A program made the position numbers and the translations under genes. From Algoriphagus terrigena DSM 22685 (GTDB lineage Bacteria > Bacteroidota > Bacteroidia > Cytophagales > Cyclobacteriaceae): DNA of 34,896 bases. The stretch spans positions 1 to 34,896 of the forward strand of contig NZ_AUBW01000034.1 of the NCBI RefSeq assembly GCF_000429445.1. The letters run 5' to 3'. The notes beneath the pieces were generated by a model. That model was not told where the DNA came from, made no database searches, and saw nothing but the letters and a program-made list of their open reading frames with translations. This document shows, one piece after another, positions 16,677 to 25,666 of the stretch. The first letter of the stretch is position 1. Each line of letters starts with the position of its first letter.

Positions 16677-16728
16677 TGAGCGCTTTAAATTAAGCCCAAA
16701 TCATCTTCTTTGAGGCGTTGAGCGCTCA
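16677..16728. promoter_or_regulatory. Two TGAGCGCT elements upstream of the XRE gene
   Basis: TGAGCGCT at 16677-16684 recurs as the 10-bp palindrome TGAGCGCTCA at 16719-16728, 42 bp apart, in the leader of the 113-aa XRE gene. Paired short palindromes upstream of a Cro-like gene are typical autoregulatory operators. This is inferred only. Confidence 0.3.
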
Positions 16729-16773
16729 GTTAGTAGACATTACCTCGAAGTTAATGTGACTATAAAACCAGTC

Positions 16774-18090
16774 TTACAACTTGCCTTCGAGCGCTTTTTT
16801 GTGCTCAAGCTTCACTTCCTTACATAAGAGCTTGATTTCATCATTGGTAAGGTCAGAATCATATCTTTTTTTTAATACCAATTTGAAGCTTGGTGATAAT
16901 CGAAATTCAATAGAATTGGATTGGTTTAAAATTATTTCGTACTGGCTATTAAAATTAAAGTTCTCCTTCCCATTTTTTTTAAGACTTTTGAAATTATAGA
17001 ATAAGTTGATGTCTGAAGTTTTTTCTGAAATTGCTGTCCTTACTATGCTTACCAGATTTATGTTTTGACTTTTGACTCCATGTATTTCTATCCACCTTTC
17101 ATTGTTTAAATAGAAGTCCTCAAACGAACTACATGTTCGAACAAATTCCTTCCAAAGCGGGGTGATCGAATTATCATAAAAATTAAGAACCATCTCTTTG
17201 GTCCGAATGAAAGGTTGATTCTCTTTGGATTCACTGATCATCTTCGCCTTCAACAATGCAATCTCTTTATCCAAATCATCTTCCTCCTCAATGGATTCTC
17301 CTTTTGCTCCCGAGATCATAATTTCCAGAGATCGGATCAGATTTGAGGTGATGTATTCGAAAAATGGCTCGATCATCCCAGCGTCCGCTTGACGCAAAGC
17401 AGAAAAGTAATTTTGTTTGTCCTCAGTTTTGATGATCAGCGGAGGGTAGCCAAAGTGGATCAGGATAAAATTCATCAGGATCCGGGCCATCCTGCCGTTT
17501 CCGTCATCAAAGGGATGGATTCGGATAAACCTATAGTGGAATTCTGCTGCCAGCAGAATAGGATTGACATTCGGCTGCTCACTTTCCGCACGATACCATT
17601 CGATCAGGTCATGCATCAGGGAAGGAGTTTCTTCCACAGAGGCAAAGCGAAAAATCTCGCCGGTTTTAGTCTGTACATGGTTGGGCACACTTTTATACTG
17701 TCCTACCTGTATCCTCCGCTTGGTGGGCAGTCCGGCCGGAGTGATGGCATCCACTTCATAGGGTTCCTTGAGGAGTAGGGTGTGGAGCTCGCGGATAAAG
17801 TTTTCAGTCAGGGGATACTCACCTTTAACCACGTCCAGTACCCACTTGATGGCCTTGTCGTGTCCGGTAATTTCAAAATGGTCCTTTAAGGGCTTTCCTT
17901 GGGCCGTAATTCCAAATAGGATCAAAGCTTTGGTTTCGCCAAATGAGAGTGAATTCCCCTCGAGGTTATTGGAATGGTAATTCCAATCCAGCCGGAATTT
18001 CTGCATGATCAGCTCTTCCCGATCTTCGGAAATAGGACGAAGTTGATCAAGCTCATTTTTTAGGACTAAGGCTGTTGAAAGGGAGTTCAT
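16774..18090 (-). CDS. Fic-domain protein (probable AMP-transferase)
   Basis: This 438-aa Fic protein would transfer AMP (or another NMP) from a nucleotide to a hydroxyl of a target protein. The catalytic motif is intact: HPFDDGNGRMAR at 192-203, with H192 as the base, D196 at the Mg-binding acid position and R203 for phosphates. The inhibitory helix motif S-x3-E-G is present as SNNLEG at 40-45, N-terminal to the Fic core, so it is a class II, self-inhibited Fic. The C-terminal 170 residues are helical and unrecognised; they may bind the target. It is preceded by two XRE regulator genes (2-bp gaps), which suggests a regulated toxin-like or stress-response operon. Confidence 0.93.
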   Translation of the reverse strand: MNSLSTALVLKNELDQLRPISEDREELIMQKFRLDWNYHSNNLEGNSLSFGETKALILFGITAQGKPLKDHFEITGHDKAIKWVLDVVKGEYPLTENFIRELHTLLLKEPYEVDAITPAGLPTKRRIQVGQYKSVPNHVQTKTGEIFRFASVEETPSLMHDLIEWYRAESEQPNVNPILLAAEFHYRFIRIHPFDDGNGRMARILMNFILIHFGYPPLIIKTEDKQNYFSALRQADAGMIEPFFEYITSNLIRSLEIMISGAKGESIEEEDDLDKEIALLKAKMISESKENQPFIRTKEMVLNFYDNSITPLWKEFVRTCSSFEDFYLNNERWIEIHGVKSQNINLVSIVRTAISEKTSDINLFYNFKSLKKNGKENFNFNSQYEIILNQSNSIEFRLSPSFKLVLKKRYDSDLTNDEIKLLCKEVKLEHKKALEGKL

Positions 18091-18092
18091 TT

Positions 18093-18491
18093 TTATTTTT
18101 CTTTCAGGACTTTGATAAATTCTTCTCTGAGTTTTTCGAGCTGTTTTTCAAAGACTTCTATTGTTTCCTTTAGTGGGTTGTTAATGTTTTCAACATTTGC
18201 ATTTATACTTGATGCGTTTACACCGCTGTTTTCATAAAAATTGATGGTGTTGTAAAGTACTTTTTCCTCACTGAACCCTTTTAGGCCGTCGAAAGTTACT
18301 TCCAAGGCTTCGGCTATCTGCCTTAGCTTCTCATCTGAGATGTTTTCCGATTGTTCAAGTTTGGAAATCGCCTGCTTAGTTATTCCTCCGAGCTTTTCTC
18401 CCAGGTCTGATTGACTTAGTCCCCTTAATTTTCTGATTCTTTCAACTTTTCTCCCTTTATGGAATGATAGTTTTTCAAAAATGCCATCCAT
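18093..18491 (-). CDS. XRE-family HTH regulator, second of a tandem pair
   Basis: This 132-aa protein has an N-terminal XRE HTH (about 14-68: KVERIRKLRGLSQSDLGEKL, then ITKQAISKLEQ). An Asn-rich linker follows, then a C-terminal amphipathic helix (NPLKETIEVFEKQLEKLREE) that could be a dimerising coiled coil. It shares this architecture, including an LYN segment after the HTH and an NPL..-E-..EK-L tail, with the gene just upstream, so the two are diverged paralogues. It lies 2 bp before the Fic gene and 2 bp after its paralogue. It probably represses this operon, perhaps as a heterodimer. Confidence 0.85.
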   Translation of the reverse strand: MDGIFEKLSFHKGRKVERIRKLRGLSQSDLGEKLGGITKQAISKLEQSENISDEKLRQIAEALEVTFDGLKGFSEEKVLYNTINFYENSGVNASSINANVENINNPLKETIEVFEKQLEKLREEFIKVLKEK

Positions 18492-18493
18492 AG

Positions 18494-18868
18494 TTATTCG
18501 CCGTTATGCTTTCTTAAGATTTCGATTTTTTCTTTTTCACTTTGCAAAAGCCGTTCATATAGCTCAACTACCTTGTCAAGAGGGTTAAAGATCTGATTTA
18601 TCCCAGTGGAATTTTCAGAGATCGGAGAGTTATCAACATTATTTGAAATGTTATACAGTGCTGAGTTTTCATCGAAATTATCTAAGAACTCAGGGGACAC
18701 TCCCAACGCTTCAGCAATTTGGCTAAATAGCCGATCTTCAATAGTTTCTTGATTTTCAATCCTTGACATTTCTGTTTGAGAAATGTCAAGTCGCTCAGCT
18801 AAAGTTTCTTGCTTCATTCCTCGGAATTGGCGGTATCTGGCCACTTTTTTTCCTCTGTGCTTGATCAT
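18494..18868 (-). CDS. XRE-family HTH regulator, first of a tandem pair
   Basis: A 124-aa paralogue of the following gene. It has an XRE HTH at about 8-62 (KVARYRQFRGMKQETLAERL, then TEMSRIENQE), a short Asn/Ser-rich linker, and a C-terminal helix (FNPLDKVVELYERLLQSEKE) likely to be a coiled coil. It opens the XRE-XRE-Fic operon. Upstream of the ATG at 18868 the sequence is A/T-rich (18880-18950), as expected for a promoter. Similar single regulators are common in Bacteroidota, but two in a row in front of a Fic gene is less usual. Confidence 0.85.
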   Translation of the reverse strand: MIKHRGKKVARYRQFRGMKQETLAERLDISQTEMSRIENQETIEDRLFSQIAEALGVSPEFLDNFDENSALYNISNNVDNSPISENSTGINQIFNPLDKVVELYERLLQSEKEKIEILRKHNGE

Positions 18869-19480
18869 TTGAATTTTTTCTAATAAATGTCAACCTTTTT
18901 AGGATAAAAATCAACCCTCATAAATTTATTTTTAAAAGGGCAGGTCGTTAATTAGGTGTGTGGGAATTAAATCATTCAAAATAAGAGACTTGAATAATTC
19001 AGGAAAAGCTTGGCTCTTCATCGGAGATTCAAGCTTCTACTGCACAGAACCAATCTCTGTGTTTGACATCCTTTTTAGAAGGAAGCCGAAGCAGCCTGTT
19101 TAAAACTTAACACACTTTTTCTCTCGGATCGCTCCCGCGCGGACTTTGTACACTCCGGCGGGACTACCACTAAAGATCAGAGAGTTGACAATCCCGATTT
19201 TTCGGGAGACGAACCTCACGATGGAAGATTTCCCCACTCGCGATAAGGAAATCCGGTAGATCCATCAATTCACACATTTCTTAACCTGAAGCTGGCCATT
19301 TGGAGGTCTGGTGGGAGAGGTCTGCCTAATTGGAGTATCAAGTAGCTGGTAGCAAGTATCTAGTACTGGGCATCAAGTAGCGATAGATTCCAACACCCAA
19401 TTCTCTCACGTACGCGGCCGTGGTCCGTGGTCCGTGGACTGTTGACAACAACCCGCATCCCGCTTCTAACAACCTAAAGC
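18869..19480. other. Intergenic region between Fic operon and Sus operon
   Basis: About 610 bp. The first 90 bp are A/T-rich and likely hold the divergent promoter of the XRE-XRE-Fic operon. The middle carries a possible coding remnant (19100-19264, minus) that contains a small hairpin (CCCGA, TTTT, TCGGG at 19193-19206). Positions 19335-19385 are an imperfect repeat of CAAGTA-type units, and 19420-19440 contain GTGGTCC twice. No intact gene is visible. Confidence 0.5.
19100..19264 (-). pseudogene. Possible remnant of a secreted-protein C-terminal sorting tail
   Basis: The minus strand is open for 54 codons and ends GSPAGVYKVRAGAIREKK followed by CVKF and a stop. The pattern of a small-residue turn, GVY, alternating hydrophobics and a Lys-rich end resembles the type IX secretion C-terminal domains common in Bacteroidota. 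A stop codon lies directly upstream and no longer gene is attached. It may be a relic of a deleted secreted protein, or chance. A tail without its body could not function. Confidence 0.3.
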
Positions 19481-20926
19481 ATGCAAAAAATCTTACAAAC
19501 ATGCTTCCTGGCACTGCTATGCCTTGCCGGAAGCTCCTCATCAGCCCAGAGCAAAGTTGCTGATTCACCCCGGAGTAGTTTAGTTGATAATCACTATTCC
19601 ATTGGCGGTCCTGAAGGATCGCTTCCGCAGGATTCACAGCGAATCCCAGGGATAGGAGTGGGGCAGGTCTTTCCTGCTCCCTCTGATTCTTTGAAAATCG
19701 GGGACAAAATCCCCGAAGGAATTGAATTCAGTTCAGTACTGCGCTACGATGCAGACAAATTGCGCCTCGATGACTTCAAAGGGAAGTTTCTCATCCTCGA
19801 GTTTTGGGCACCTACCTGCACTGGGAGTATTGCCTCCCTCCCTGTAATGGACAAGATCAACCAAAAGTACGGTGACCAAATTCAGGTGCTGCCACTGACC
19901 ATCTTTTCCGAAGACCGGGTGACAGAAACGCTCGAAAATTACAAATCCGTGAATGCGATTGACCTCCCGATGGTCGCTGACGCCTCCAGGTTGAGAGTCT
20001 ATTTTCCTCATGCTACAATCCCACACCTGATCATTGTCGATCCCGGGGGAGTGGTAGTGGCCATCACCGGGATGGAGGACATGACTGAGCAGAATCTCGA
20101 TTTGCTTCTCGAAACCGGGGTGTCAGCCTTCCGGGTCAAGGAAGACCGGAAAATCCGCCTGGACCCCGACGAAAGACTGATCTCCGAGAGCCGCCATGTC
20201 CCCAACAAAAACATCTGGTTCCAGTCCGCTCTGACCGGATACATCCCCGATGTCAACGGCTCACTGATTCAGCGCTACGAGGATTTCTCGCATATCCGCA
20301 TTGTAAACATGGCGCTCTATTCTCACTACCAACTGGCCTATTCAGAGCGCAGCCGGACGGATTACTTCGGGACCAATCGGATCGAAACGGTTGGCTTCGG
20401 GCCCGAGGAAATCTTTACCAAAAAATCCGGCGCTGACTATCGCGCATGGAAGGAAGAGGGTGGTCACGTCTTTGGGTACGAGCTGATCGCTCCGCCCACT
20501 GCTGATCCCTATCAACTGATGCGGGAAGATTTAAAGCGGTTCTTTCCAGATATCACCGCGACGGTGGTGCCCAAAAAGAAGACGGTCTATGCCATCGTGC
20601 AGCAGCCGGGGAAGACTTTTCCACAGTCAGCCATACCGGAAAGAAGTTATCAGACAACTCCCGTTGGAGTGGAGATGACCCGATATCCCCTGCAGGGATT
20701 CGTGTACCACCTCAATGTATTCTTTCTTCAGACTTCACCGATACCGGTTGTGAATCGGACAGGCATCGACTATCCGATAGACCTGACGCTGGAAGCCCAG
20801 TTGTCCAGTATCGAGAGCCTGCGGCAGGCCCTGCGGCAAAACGGTCTTGACCTGATCGAGCGGGAAGAGGAAATCCCCGTGCTCGTGCTTGAAAAAACCA
20901 ACACATCCAAAACTTCTGCACCATGA
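19481..20926 (+). CDS. TlpA-like thioredoxin-fold protein with altered CxxC, DUF3738-like C-terminus
   Basis: This 481-aa exported protein has a signal peptide (MQKILQTCFLALLCLAG, cut near 23). Residues about 70-210 form an AhpC/TSA-TlpA thioredoxin fold (FKGKFLILEFWAP, TIPHLIIVDPGG with the cis-Pro). The active site, normally WCxxC, is TCTGS: C113 is kept but the resolving cysteine is S116, so it is monothiol or non-redox. The last 90 residues (NRTGIDYPIDLTL, then LRQNGLDLIEREEEIPVLVLEK) resemble the DUF3738/TIGR03435 C-terminal domain. The stop overlaps the SusC start as ATGA. TlpA-like genes with SusC/SusD are common in Bacteroidota. The role is probably in periplasmic handling of an imported substrate or of envelope proteins. 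Confidence 0.85.
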   Translation: MQKILQTCFLALLCLAGSSSSAQSKVADSPRSSLVDNHYSIGGPEGSLPQDSQRIPGIGVGQVFPAPSDSLKIGDKIPEGIEFSSVLRYDADKLRLDDFKGKFLILEFWAPTCTGSIASLPVMDKINQKYGDQIQVLPLTIFSEDRVTETLENYKSVNAIDLPMVADASRLRVYFPHATIPHLIIVDPGGVVVAITGMEDMTEQNLDLLLETGVSAFRVKEDRKIRLDPDERLISESRHVPNKNIWFQSALTGYIPDVNGSLIQRYEDFSHIRIVNMALYSHYQLAYSERSRTDYFGTNRIETVGFGPEEIFTKKSGADYRAWKEEGGHVFGYELIAPPTADPYQLMREDLKRFFPDITATVVPKKKTVYAIVQQPGKTFPQSAIPERSYQTTPVGVEMTRYPLQGFVYHLNVFFLQTSPIPVVNRTGIDYPIDLTLEAQLSSIESLRQALRQNGLDLIEREEEIPVLVLEKTNTSKTSAP

Positions 20927-23900
20927 GGAAATTGTTGATTCTGATTACTTTGGTGATCTGTTCCTCCAACCATGAAATCTGTGGACAATCCCTGTCGACG
21001 TTGGCGGGCACGGTGACCGATTCTGCCACCGGCAAGCCTGTGCCGGGTTCGCTGGTCACTGCCGAGCCGGGCAGGATATCAGCCGTTGCTGACCAGCAGG
21101 GACAATTCTCCCTCAGTCTCACTGCCGGAGAATATGAGATCACGGTACAGTCGCTGGGCTATGCAACGTTGAAAGCCGCCGCTTCAAGTCCATTCGGACA
21201 GGAACTTTCTCTTCAGATCACCCCGCTCGAAATGGGGTTGGACGAAGTGCAGGTGCTGGCAACCGGCTATCAGGAAATCCCCAAAAACCGGGCGTCCGGT
21301 TCCTTTGTACACTTGGACAACGAGCTGATCACAAGAAGGGTAAGCACTAATCTGGTAGACAGGCTGGAGGATGTGACCTCAGGACTGATCGTGAACAGAA
21401 CCGGTGACACAGGCAGGGACAAGATCACCATCCGGGGACGGAGTACCCTGGGGCGCAATTCTCAGCCCCTGGTGGTCATCGACAACTTTCCCTTTGACGG
21501 CAATCTCGAGGACATCAACCCCAATGACATCGCCTCTGTCACAGTCTTGAGAGACGCCGCCGCTGCCTCGATCTGGGGTGCACGGGCCGGAAACGGCGTG
21601 ATCGTCGTTACGACCAAGTCCGGCAAAACAGAGACTCCGATCCAGGTAAGTCTGACTGCAAATGCCAACTGGATCGAGCATCCCAACCCTTTTCTTGCCC
21701 CAAACCTGGCCGTAGACGATTTTATTGATGTGGAAAATGAGTTGTTTTCGACCGGATTTTACTCGTCAGCCGAAAACAGCCTTTCCAATCCAGTGTTGAG
21801 TCCCGTGGTAGAGACCCTCATCATGGCACGGGACGGGGCGATCTCGCAGGCAGAAGCGGACAGGCAGATCGCCGGACTCCGAGCCTATGATCTGAGAAAT
21901 GACGTGAACAGCCACCTGTATCAGACTCAGCTTAACCAACAGTACAGCCTTGGGCTGGCAGGAGGCGGCAAGTACAATGCCTACCGAATCGGTATCGGAC
22001 TGGACGAAAACCGGGAGAGCGTGGTGGGCAACAGCTCCAGGCGGATTTCCCTGACGTTGAAAAATGACCTGTCACTCCTGAAAGACAGACTCCAGATCCA
22101 GACGGCTTTATATGGGGTGAAAAGCACGCAGACAGATGCAGGTGTCGGCCCCGAAGACCTGATGGTCAATTCTCTGACCTCACTCTATCCCTATTCCCGA
22201 CTGATGGATGACAACGGCAATCCCCTTGCCGTCTATAAAGACCACCGGGAAAGCTTCAAGCGACAGGCGGAGGAAGACGGGCTGCTGGACTGGTACTACG
22301 TCCCGCTGTCGGAGCGGGGGTTAAGTCCTTCCGAAACTGTCAGGGACGACTGGAGGTTGAACCTCGGTGCTGCGTACCGGATTGCATCGGGTCTAAAAGC
22401 CCGCGTTTTGTATCAATACTGGCAGAACGTAGGAATGACGGAAACCATCTACTCTGCAGACAGCTATTTTGCCAGAAACCTGATCAATTCATATACGCAG
22501 TCCGATGCGGCAACCGCCCTTCTTTCCTATCCGGTACCCAAGGGTGCCGTGTATGATTGGATGAATCTCAGAGCGCACAGCCATACCGGCAGAGCGCAGC
22601 TCGACTATGAGAAAACCTGGGATGATCACTGGTCGGTAAGCCTTTTGGGGGGGGCGGAAATGAAGTCCCTGGAGGCATCCAACCTATCGGGCAGATATTA
22701 CGGCTTCAATCCGGAATTCTATAGCTCACTGCCCGTGGATTATACAGGCCTGTACACTATCTATTACTCCCCACAGTCTTCTACACAGATTCCCAACAGC
22801 GAAGCACAGGGCCTGAGCAGAGATCGCTTTACCTCGCTGTTCGCTAACGGTTCACTGACCTATCAGGATAGGTACCTGTTGACCCTAAGTGCTAGAAAGG
22901 ACGCATCCAATCTCTTTGGCGTGGAAGCCAACCAAAGAGCGGTGCCGCTCTGGTCCGCAGGCCTCGGCTGGACGCTGAGTGAAGAGAGTTTCTATAATTG
23001 GGAAGCGGTCCCGTTTGTCAGATTCAGACTTTCCTATGGCTATAACGGCAACGTAGACAGAAGTCTTTCGGCCTTTACTACCGCAAGAACCATAACCTTC
23101 AACCCGGTGACTCAGATTCCCTATGCCCAGATCGCAAACCCTCCCAACGAACACCTGCGATGGGAACGGATCAAGATCCTGAATGCGGGAATCGACTTTG
23201 AAAGCAAGTCGGGCCGGATTGCAGCTACTCTGGAAGGATACCGGAAGGAGGGGATTGACCTGATCGGAACAACTCCCTATGCCCCGTCCACGGGGATCAG
23301 CACCTTTACAGGCAACAATGCAGCGACCCTCACGACCGGCTACGACCTAAGCCTGGAATCTAAAAATACTGCCGGGACCTGGTCTTGGTCTACCGTGTTT
23401 CTCATTAGCGGGGTGAAGGAGGAAGTAACTTCCTATGAAAATGAGGTCACCGTACAGAATCTCCTAAGCAACGGGATATCCGGCTTGGGAGGCACCTATT
23501 TTCCTGTGGTTGGCAAGCCGTTGTTCGGAGTGTATTCGCTTCCTTGGGAAGGGCTCAATCCGGACACGGGAGCACCCATTGGAATACTGGATGGAGAACC
23601 CTCGGAAGATTACCGAACGATCATCAATACAGCCACCCAGGAGACCATCCTATACCATGGTCCGGCACGTCCTACGACGTTTGGCTCACTGAGAAATACG
23701 CTGGCGTACAAAGGTTTTAACTTCTCGGTCAACATTTCGTACCGCTTCGGCTACTACTTCAGAAGAACCTCTATCCAGTACGAAACGATCCTGCAGGGAA
23801 TGGGCGGCCACTCCGACTACGCGCTGCGCTGGCAGATTCCGGGAGATGAGGGTATCACCCAGGTTCCTTCCCGGCCATCCGCCAGAGATGCGTTCCGGGA

Positions 23901-24147
23901 TCAGTTTTATCGAAACAGTTCAGTCCTGGTGGAAAATGGCGACCATATCAGACTTCAGGATGTCCGGTTAGGCTACAGGTTTTCGGAGGGCTCCGGTTGG
24001 ATGAAATCTATCAGAAATGCCGAACTCTTTCTGTATGCCAACAACCTGGGGATGATCTGGAAAGCAACAGACACCGATTGGGATCCCGATTTCGGTACCT
24101 ACCGTCCGCTGAAAAGCATCGCAGTGGGTGTTAATCTGGACTTCTGA
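20923..24147 (+). CDS. SusC/RagA-type TonB-dependent outer-membrane transporter
   Basis: This 1074-aa protein is the barrel half of a SusCD pair that imports oligosaccharides or peptides. It has a signal peptide (MRKLLILITLVICSS, to about 21). A carboxypeptidase-regulatory-like beta domain (about 25-105, LAGTVTDSATGKPVPGSLV) comes next, followed by the plug domain. The plug ends in the SusC signature VLRDAAAASIWGARAGNGVI near 207-226. The rest is the beta-barrel, ending in F. The length is normal. It overlaps the TlpA-like gene by 4 bp and is followed after 123 bp by susD. There is no anti-sigma/FecR pair nearby and no polysaccharide lyase or hydrolase, so the substrate is unknown. A peptide or protein-derived substrate is suggested by the TlpA-like partner. 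Confidence 0.96.
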   Translation: MRKLLILITLVICSSNHEICGQSLSTLAGTVTDSATGKPVPGSLVTAEPGRISAVADQQGQFSLSLTAGEYEITVQSLGYATLKAAASSPFGQELSLQITPLEMGLDEVQVLATGYQEIPKNRASGSFVHLDNELITRRVSTNLVDRLEDVTSGLIVNRTGDTGRDKITIRGRSTLGRNSQPLVVIDNFPFDGNLEDINPNDIASVTVLRDAAAASIWGARAGNGVIVVTTKSGKTETPIQVSLTANANWIEHPNPFLAPNLAVDDFIDVENELFSTGFYSSAENSLSNPVLSPVVETLIMARDGAISQAEADRQIAGLRAYDLRNDVNSHLYQTQLNQQYSLGLAGGGKYNAYRIGIGLDENRESVVGNSSRRISLTLKNDLSLLKDRLQIQTALYGVKSTQTDAGVGPEDLMVNSLTSLYPYSRLMDDNGNPLAVYKDHRESFKRQAEEDGLLDWYYVPLSERGLSPSETVRDDWRLNLGAAYRIASGLKARVLYQYWQNVGMTETIYSADSYFARNLINSYTQSDAATALLSYPVPKGAVYDWMNLRAHSHTGRAQLDYEKTWDDHWSVSLLGGAEMKSLEASNLSGRYYGFNPEFYSSLPVDYTGLYTIYYSPQSSTQIPNSEAQGLSRDRFTSLFANGSLTYQDRYLLTLSARKDASNLFGVEANQRAVPLWSAGLGWTLSEESFYNWEAVPFVRFRLSYGYNGNVDRSLSAFTTARTITFNPVTQIPYAQIANPPNEHLRWERIKILNAGIDFESKSGRIAATLEGYRKEGIDLIGTTPYAPSTGISTFTGNNAATLTTGYDLSLESKNTAGTWSWSTVFLISGVKEEVTSYENEVTVQNLLSNGISGLGGTYFPVVGKPLFGVYSLPWEGLNPDTGAPIGILDGEPSEDYRTIINTATQETILYHGPARPTTFGSLRNTLAYKGFNFSVNISYRFGYYFRRTSIQYETILQGMGGHSDYALRWQIPGDEGITQVPSRPSARDAFRDQFYRNSSVLVENGDHIRLQDVRLGYRFSEGSGWMKSIRNAELFLYANNLGMIWKATDTDWDPDFGTYRPLKSIAVGVNLDF

Positions 24148-24270
24148 AAAAGATGTGCTGCTGGAGGATGGTTTGCGAAGAGATTCGGACTGGACAGGCA
24201 GAGCTGTCAAACCCAATCCCGGCTGCGGAGTGAAGACTCAGCCCCTTTTATCTCAAAAAAGAAAAGAAAA

Positions 24271-25623
24271 ATGAAAAAACTAAGCTACATCTACCTATGC
24301 CTGCTCGCTGTCCTTGTCTTGACAGGATGTGAAGGCTTCTTGGACGCCAAGCCCGATCAAAGTTTGGTCGTGCCCACCACGCTGGAGGATGCCCAGGCGC
24401 TTTTGGACAATACAGTGGTGTTTAATATACAGCCCTCGATTCCGTATCTGGCTTCTGACGAATTCCGGATTTCGGATGCGGGATACAACGCGCTCGCTAC
24501 ACCCCAGGAAAGGGGAGCGTACATCTGGGAAGACGATCCCTACCAAGGGCGGCCGGTATCGGATTGGTCAAGACTTTATCAACAGGTGTTTTACGCCAAC
24601 GTTGCTTTGGAAACACTGGAAAAATATTCCGGCACAGACTTGGAGAATTTTAACCGATTGAAAGGTTCTGCGCTGTTTTTAAGAGCGTATGCCTACCACC
24701 AGCTTTTGCAGGTTTTTACCATGCCTTATTCCAGGGAAGGTGGAAACGCAAATACGCTGGGGATAGTCTTGAGAGATAGGGCCGATATCAATGCGGCCCC
24801 GCAACGAAGCAGCCTCGAGGATTCCTACGAACAGCTGGTGTCTGATCTGGAGCAGGCAATAGCTCTCCTTCCGGAGATTTCATCTCCAAAGACAAGACCC
24901 TCAAAACCGGCTGCCCTGGCGCTCCTGTCTAGAGCGCATCTGGTAATGTTTGATTTCAAAGAGGCGGCTGAATCCGCTGAAATGGCTTTGTTGATGTATG
25001 GAAGACAGTTGGATTTCAATTCGTTAGACACTTCCCTTCCACGCCCGTTCCCTCCCTTTAGCGATGAAATAATATTTTATTCGGTGATGCTTAACAATGG
25101 ATTTATGAGATCTGCTGAAACCATTGTTGATCCAGCATTGGTTGAATCCTACGACTCTGCCGATCTGAGAAAGCCTGCCTATTTCATTGAGCGATCCGGC
25201 GGAAAATTTACGTTTTCAAAGTTTCTGACCGGAACCAACCAGTTCTTTGGGGGGATCAGCGTCGGCGAAATGCACCTGAATGCCGCGGAAGGATTTTACA
25301 GAGCGGGAGAGGAGGACAGAGCCCGGGACTTTCTAAACCGACTTATGGTTTTGAGGTACCAAACCGGAAGTTTTGTAACACTGGATCTGACGGGACAGTC
25401 CTTGCTGGACAGGATAATTCTGGAACGGAGAAAAGAACTGATCGGGCGGGGACTGAGATGGATAGATCTGAGACGCCTCAGCCAGTTTGAGGACTCAAGG
25501 GTAACCATTGAGAAATCTATCTCTGGAGTAACGTATGAACTGCCTCCCGGTTCGCTGAAATACGCGTTTCCTATTCCGGACGACGAGTTGGCGAGAAGCG
25601 GGATTCTTCAAAATCCCAGATAG
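24271..25623 (+). CDS. SusD/RagB-type outer-membrane lipoprotein
   Basis: This 450-aa surface lipoprotein caps the SusC barrel and captures the substrate. The signal peptide and lipobox are LVLTGC, with lipidated C20. The N-terminal EGFLDAKPDQSLVVPTTLED and the TPR-like helical body (RLKGSALFLRAYAYHQLLQV) are typical of SusD. The C-terminal RRKELIGRGLRWIDLRRL and the FPIPDDE segment near the end are canonical. It lies 123 bp after susC in the same direction and ends 10 bp before a strong terminator. The short length (SusD is often 500-600 aa) fits the smaller RagB-like group paired with TlpA-like proteins. Confidence 0.96.
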   Translation: MKKLSYIYLCLLAVLVLTGCEGFLDAKPDQSLVVPTTLEDAQALLDNTVVFNIQPSIPYLASDEFRISDAGYNALATPQERGAYIWEDDPYQGRPVSDWSRLYQQVFYANVALETLEKYSGTDLENFNRLKGSALFLRAYAYHQLLQVFTMPYSREGGNANTLGIVLRDRADINAAPQRSSLEDSYEQLVSDLEQAIALLPEISSPKTRPSKPAALALLSRAHLVMFDFKEAAESAEMALLMYGRQLDFNSLDTSLPRPFPPFSDEIIFYSVMLNNGFMRSAETIVDPALVESYDSADLRKPAYFIERSGGKFTFSKFLTGTNQFFGGISVGEMHLNAAEGFYRAGEEDRARDFLNRLMVLRYQTGSFVTLDLTGQSLLDRIILERRKELIGRGLRWIDLRRLSQFEDSRVTIEKSISGVTYELPPGSLKYAFPIPDDELARSGILQNPR

Positions 25624-25633
25624 TTAAAAAAAG

Positions 25634-25661
25634 ATACCCAAGGCCAAAAGACCTTGGGTAT
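25634..25661. terminator. Bidirectional terminator between susD and the DUF6520-like gene
   Basis: ATACCCAAGG (25634-25643) pairs perfectly with CCTTGGGTAT (25652-25661) around an 8-nt loop. An A-run lies upstream of the stem, giving a U-run on the minus strand, so it terminates leftward transcription well and can also stop rightward transcription from susD. It sits between convergent genes. Confidence 0.85.
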
Positions 25662-25666
25662 GCTGA

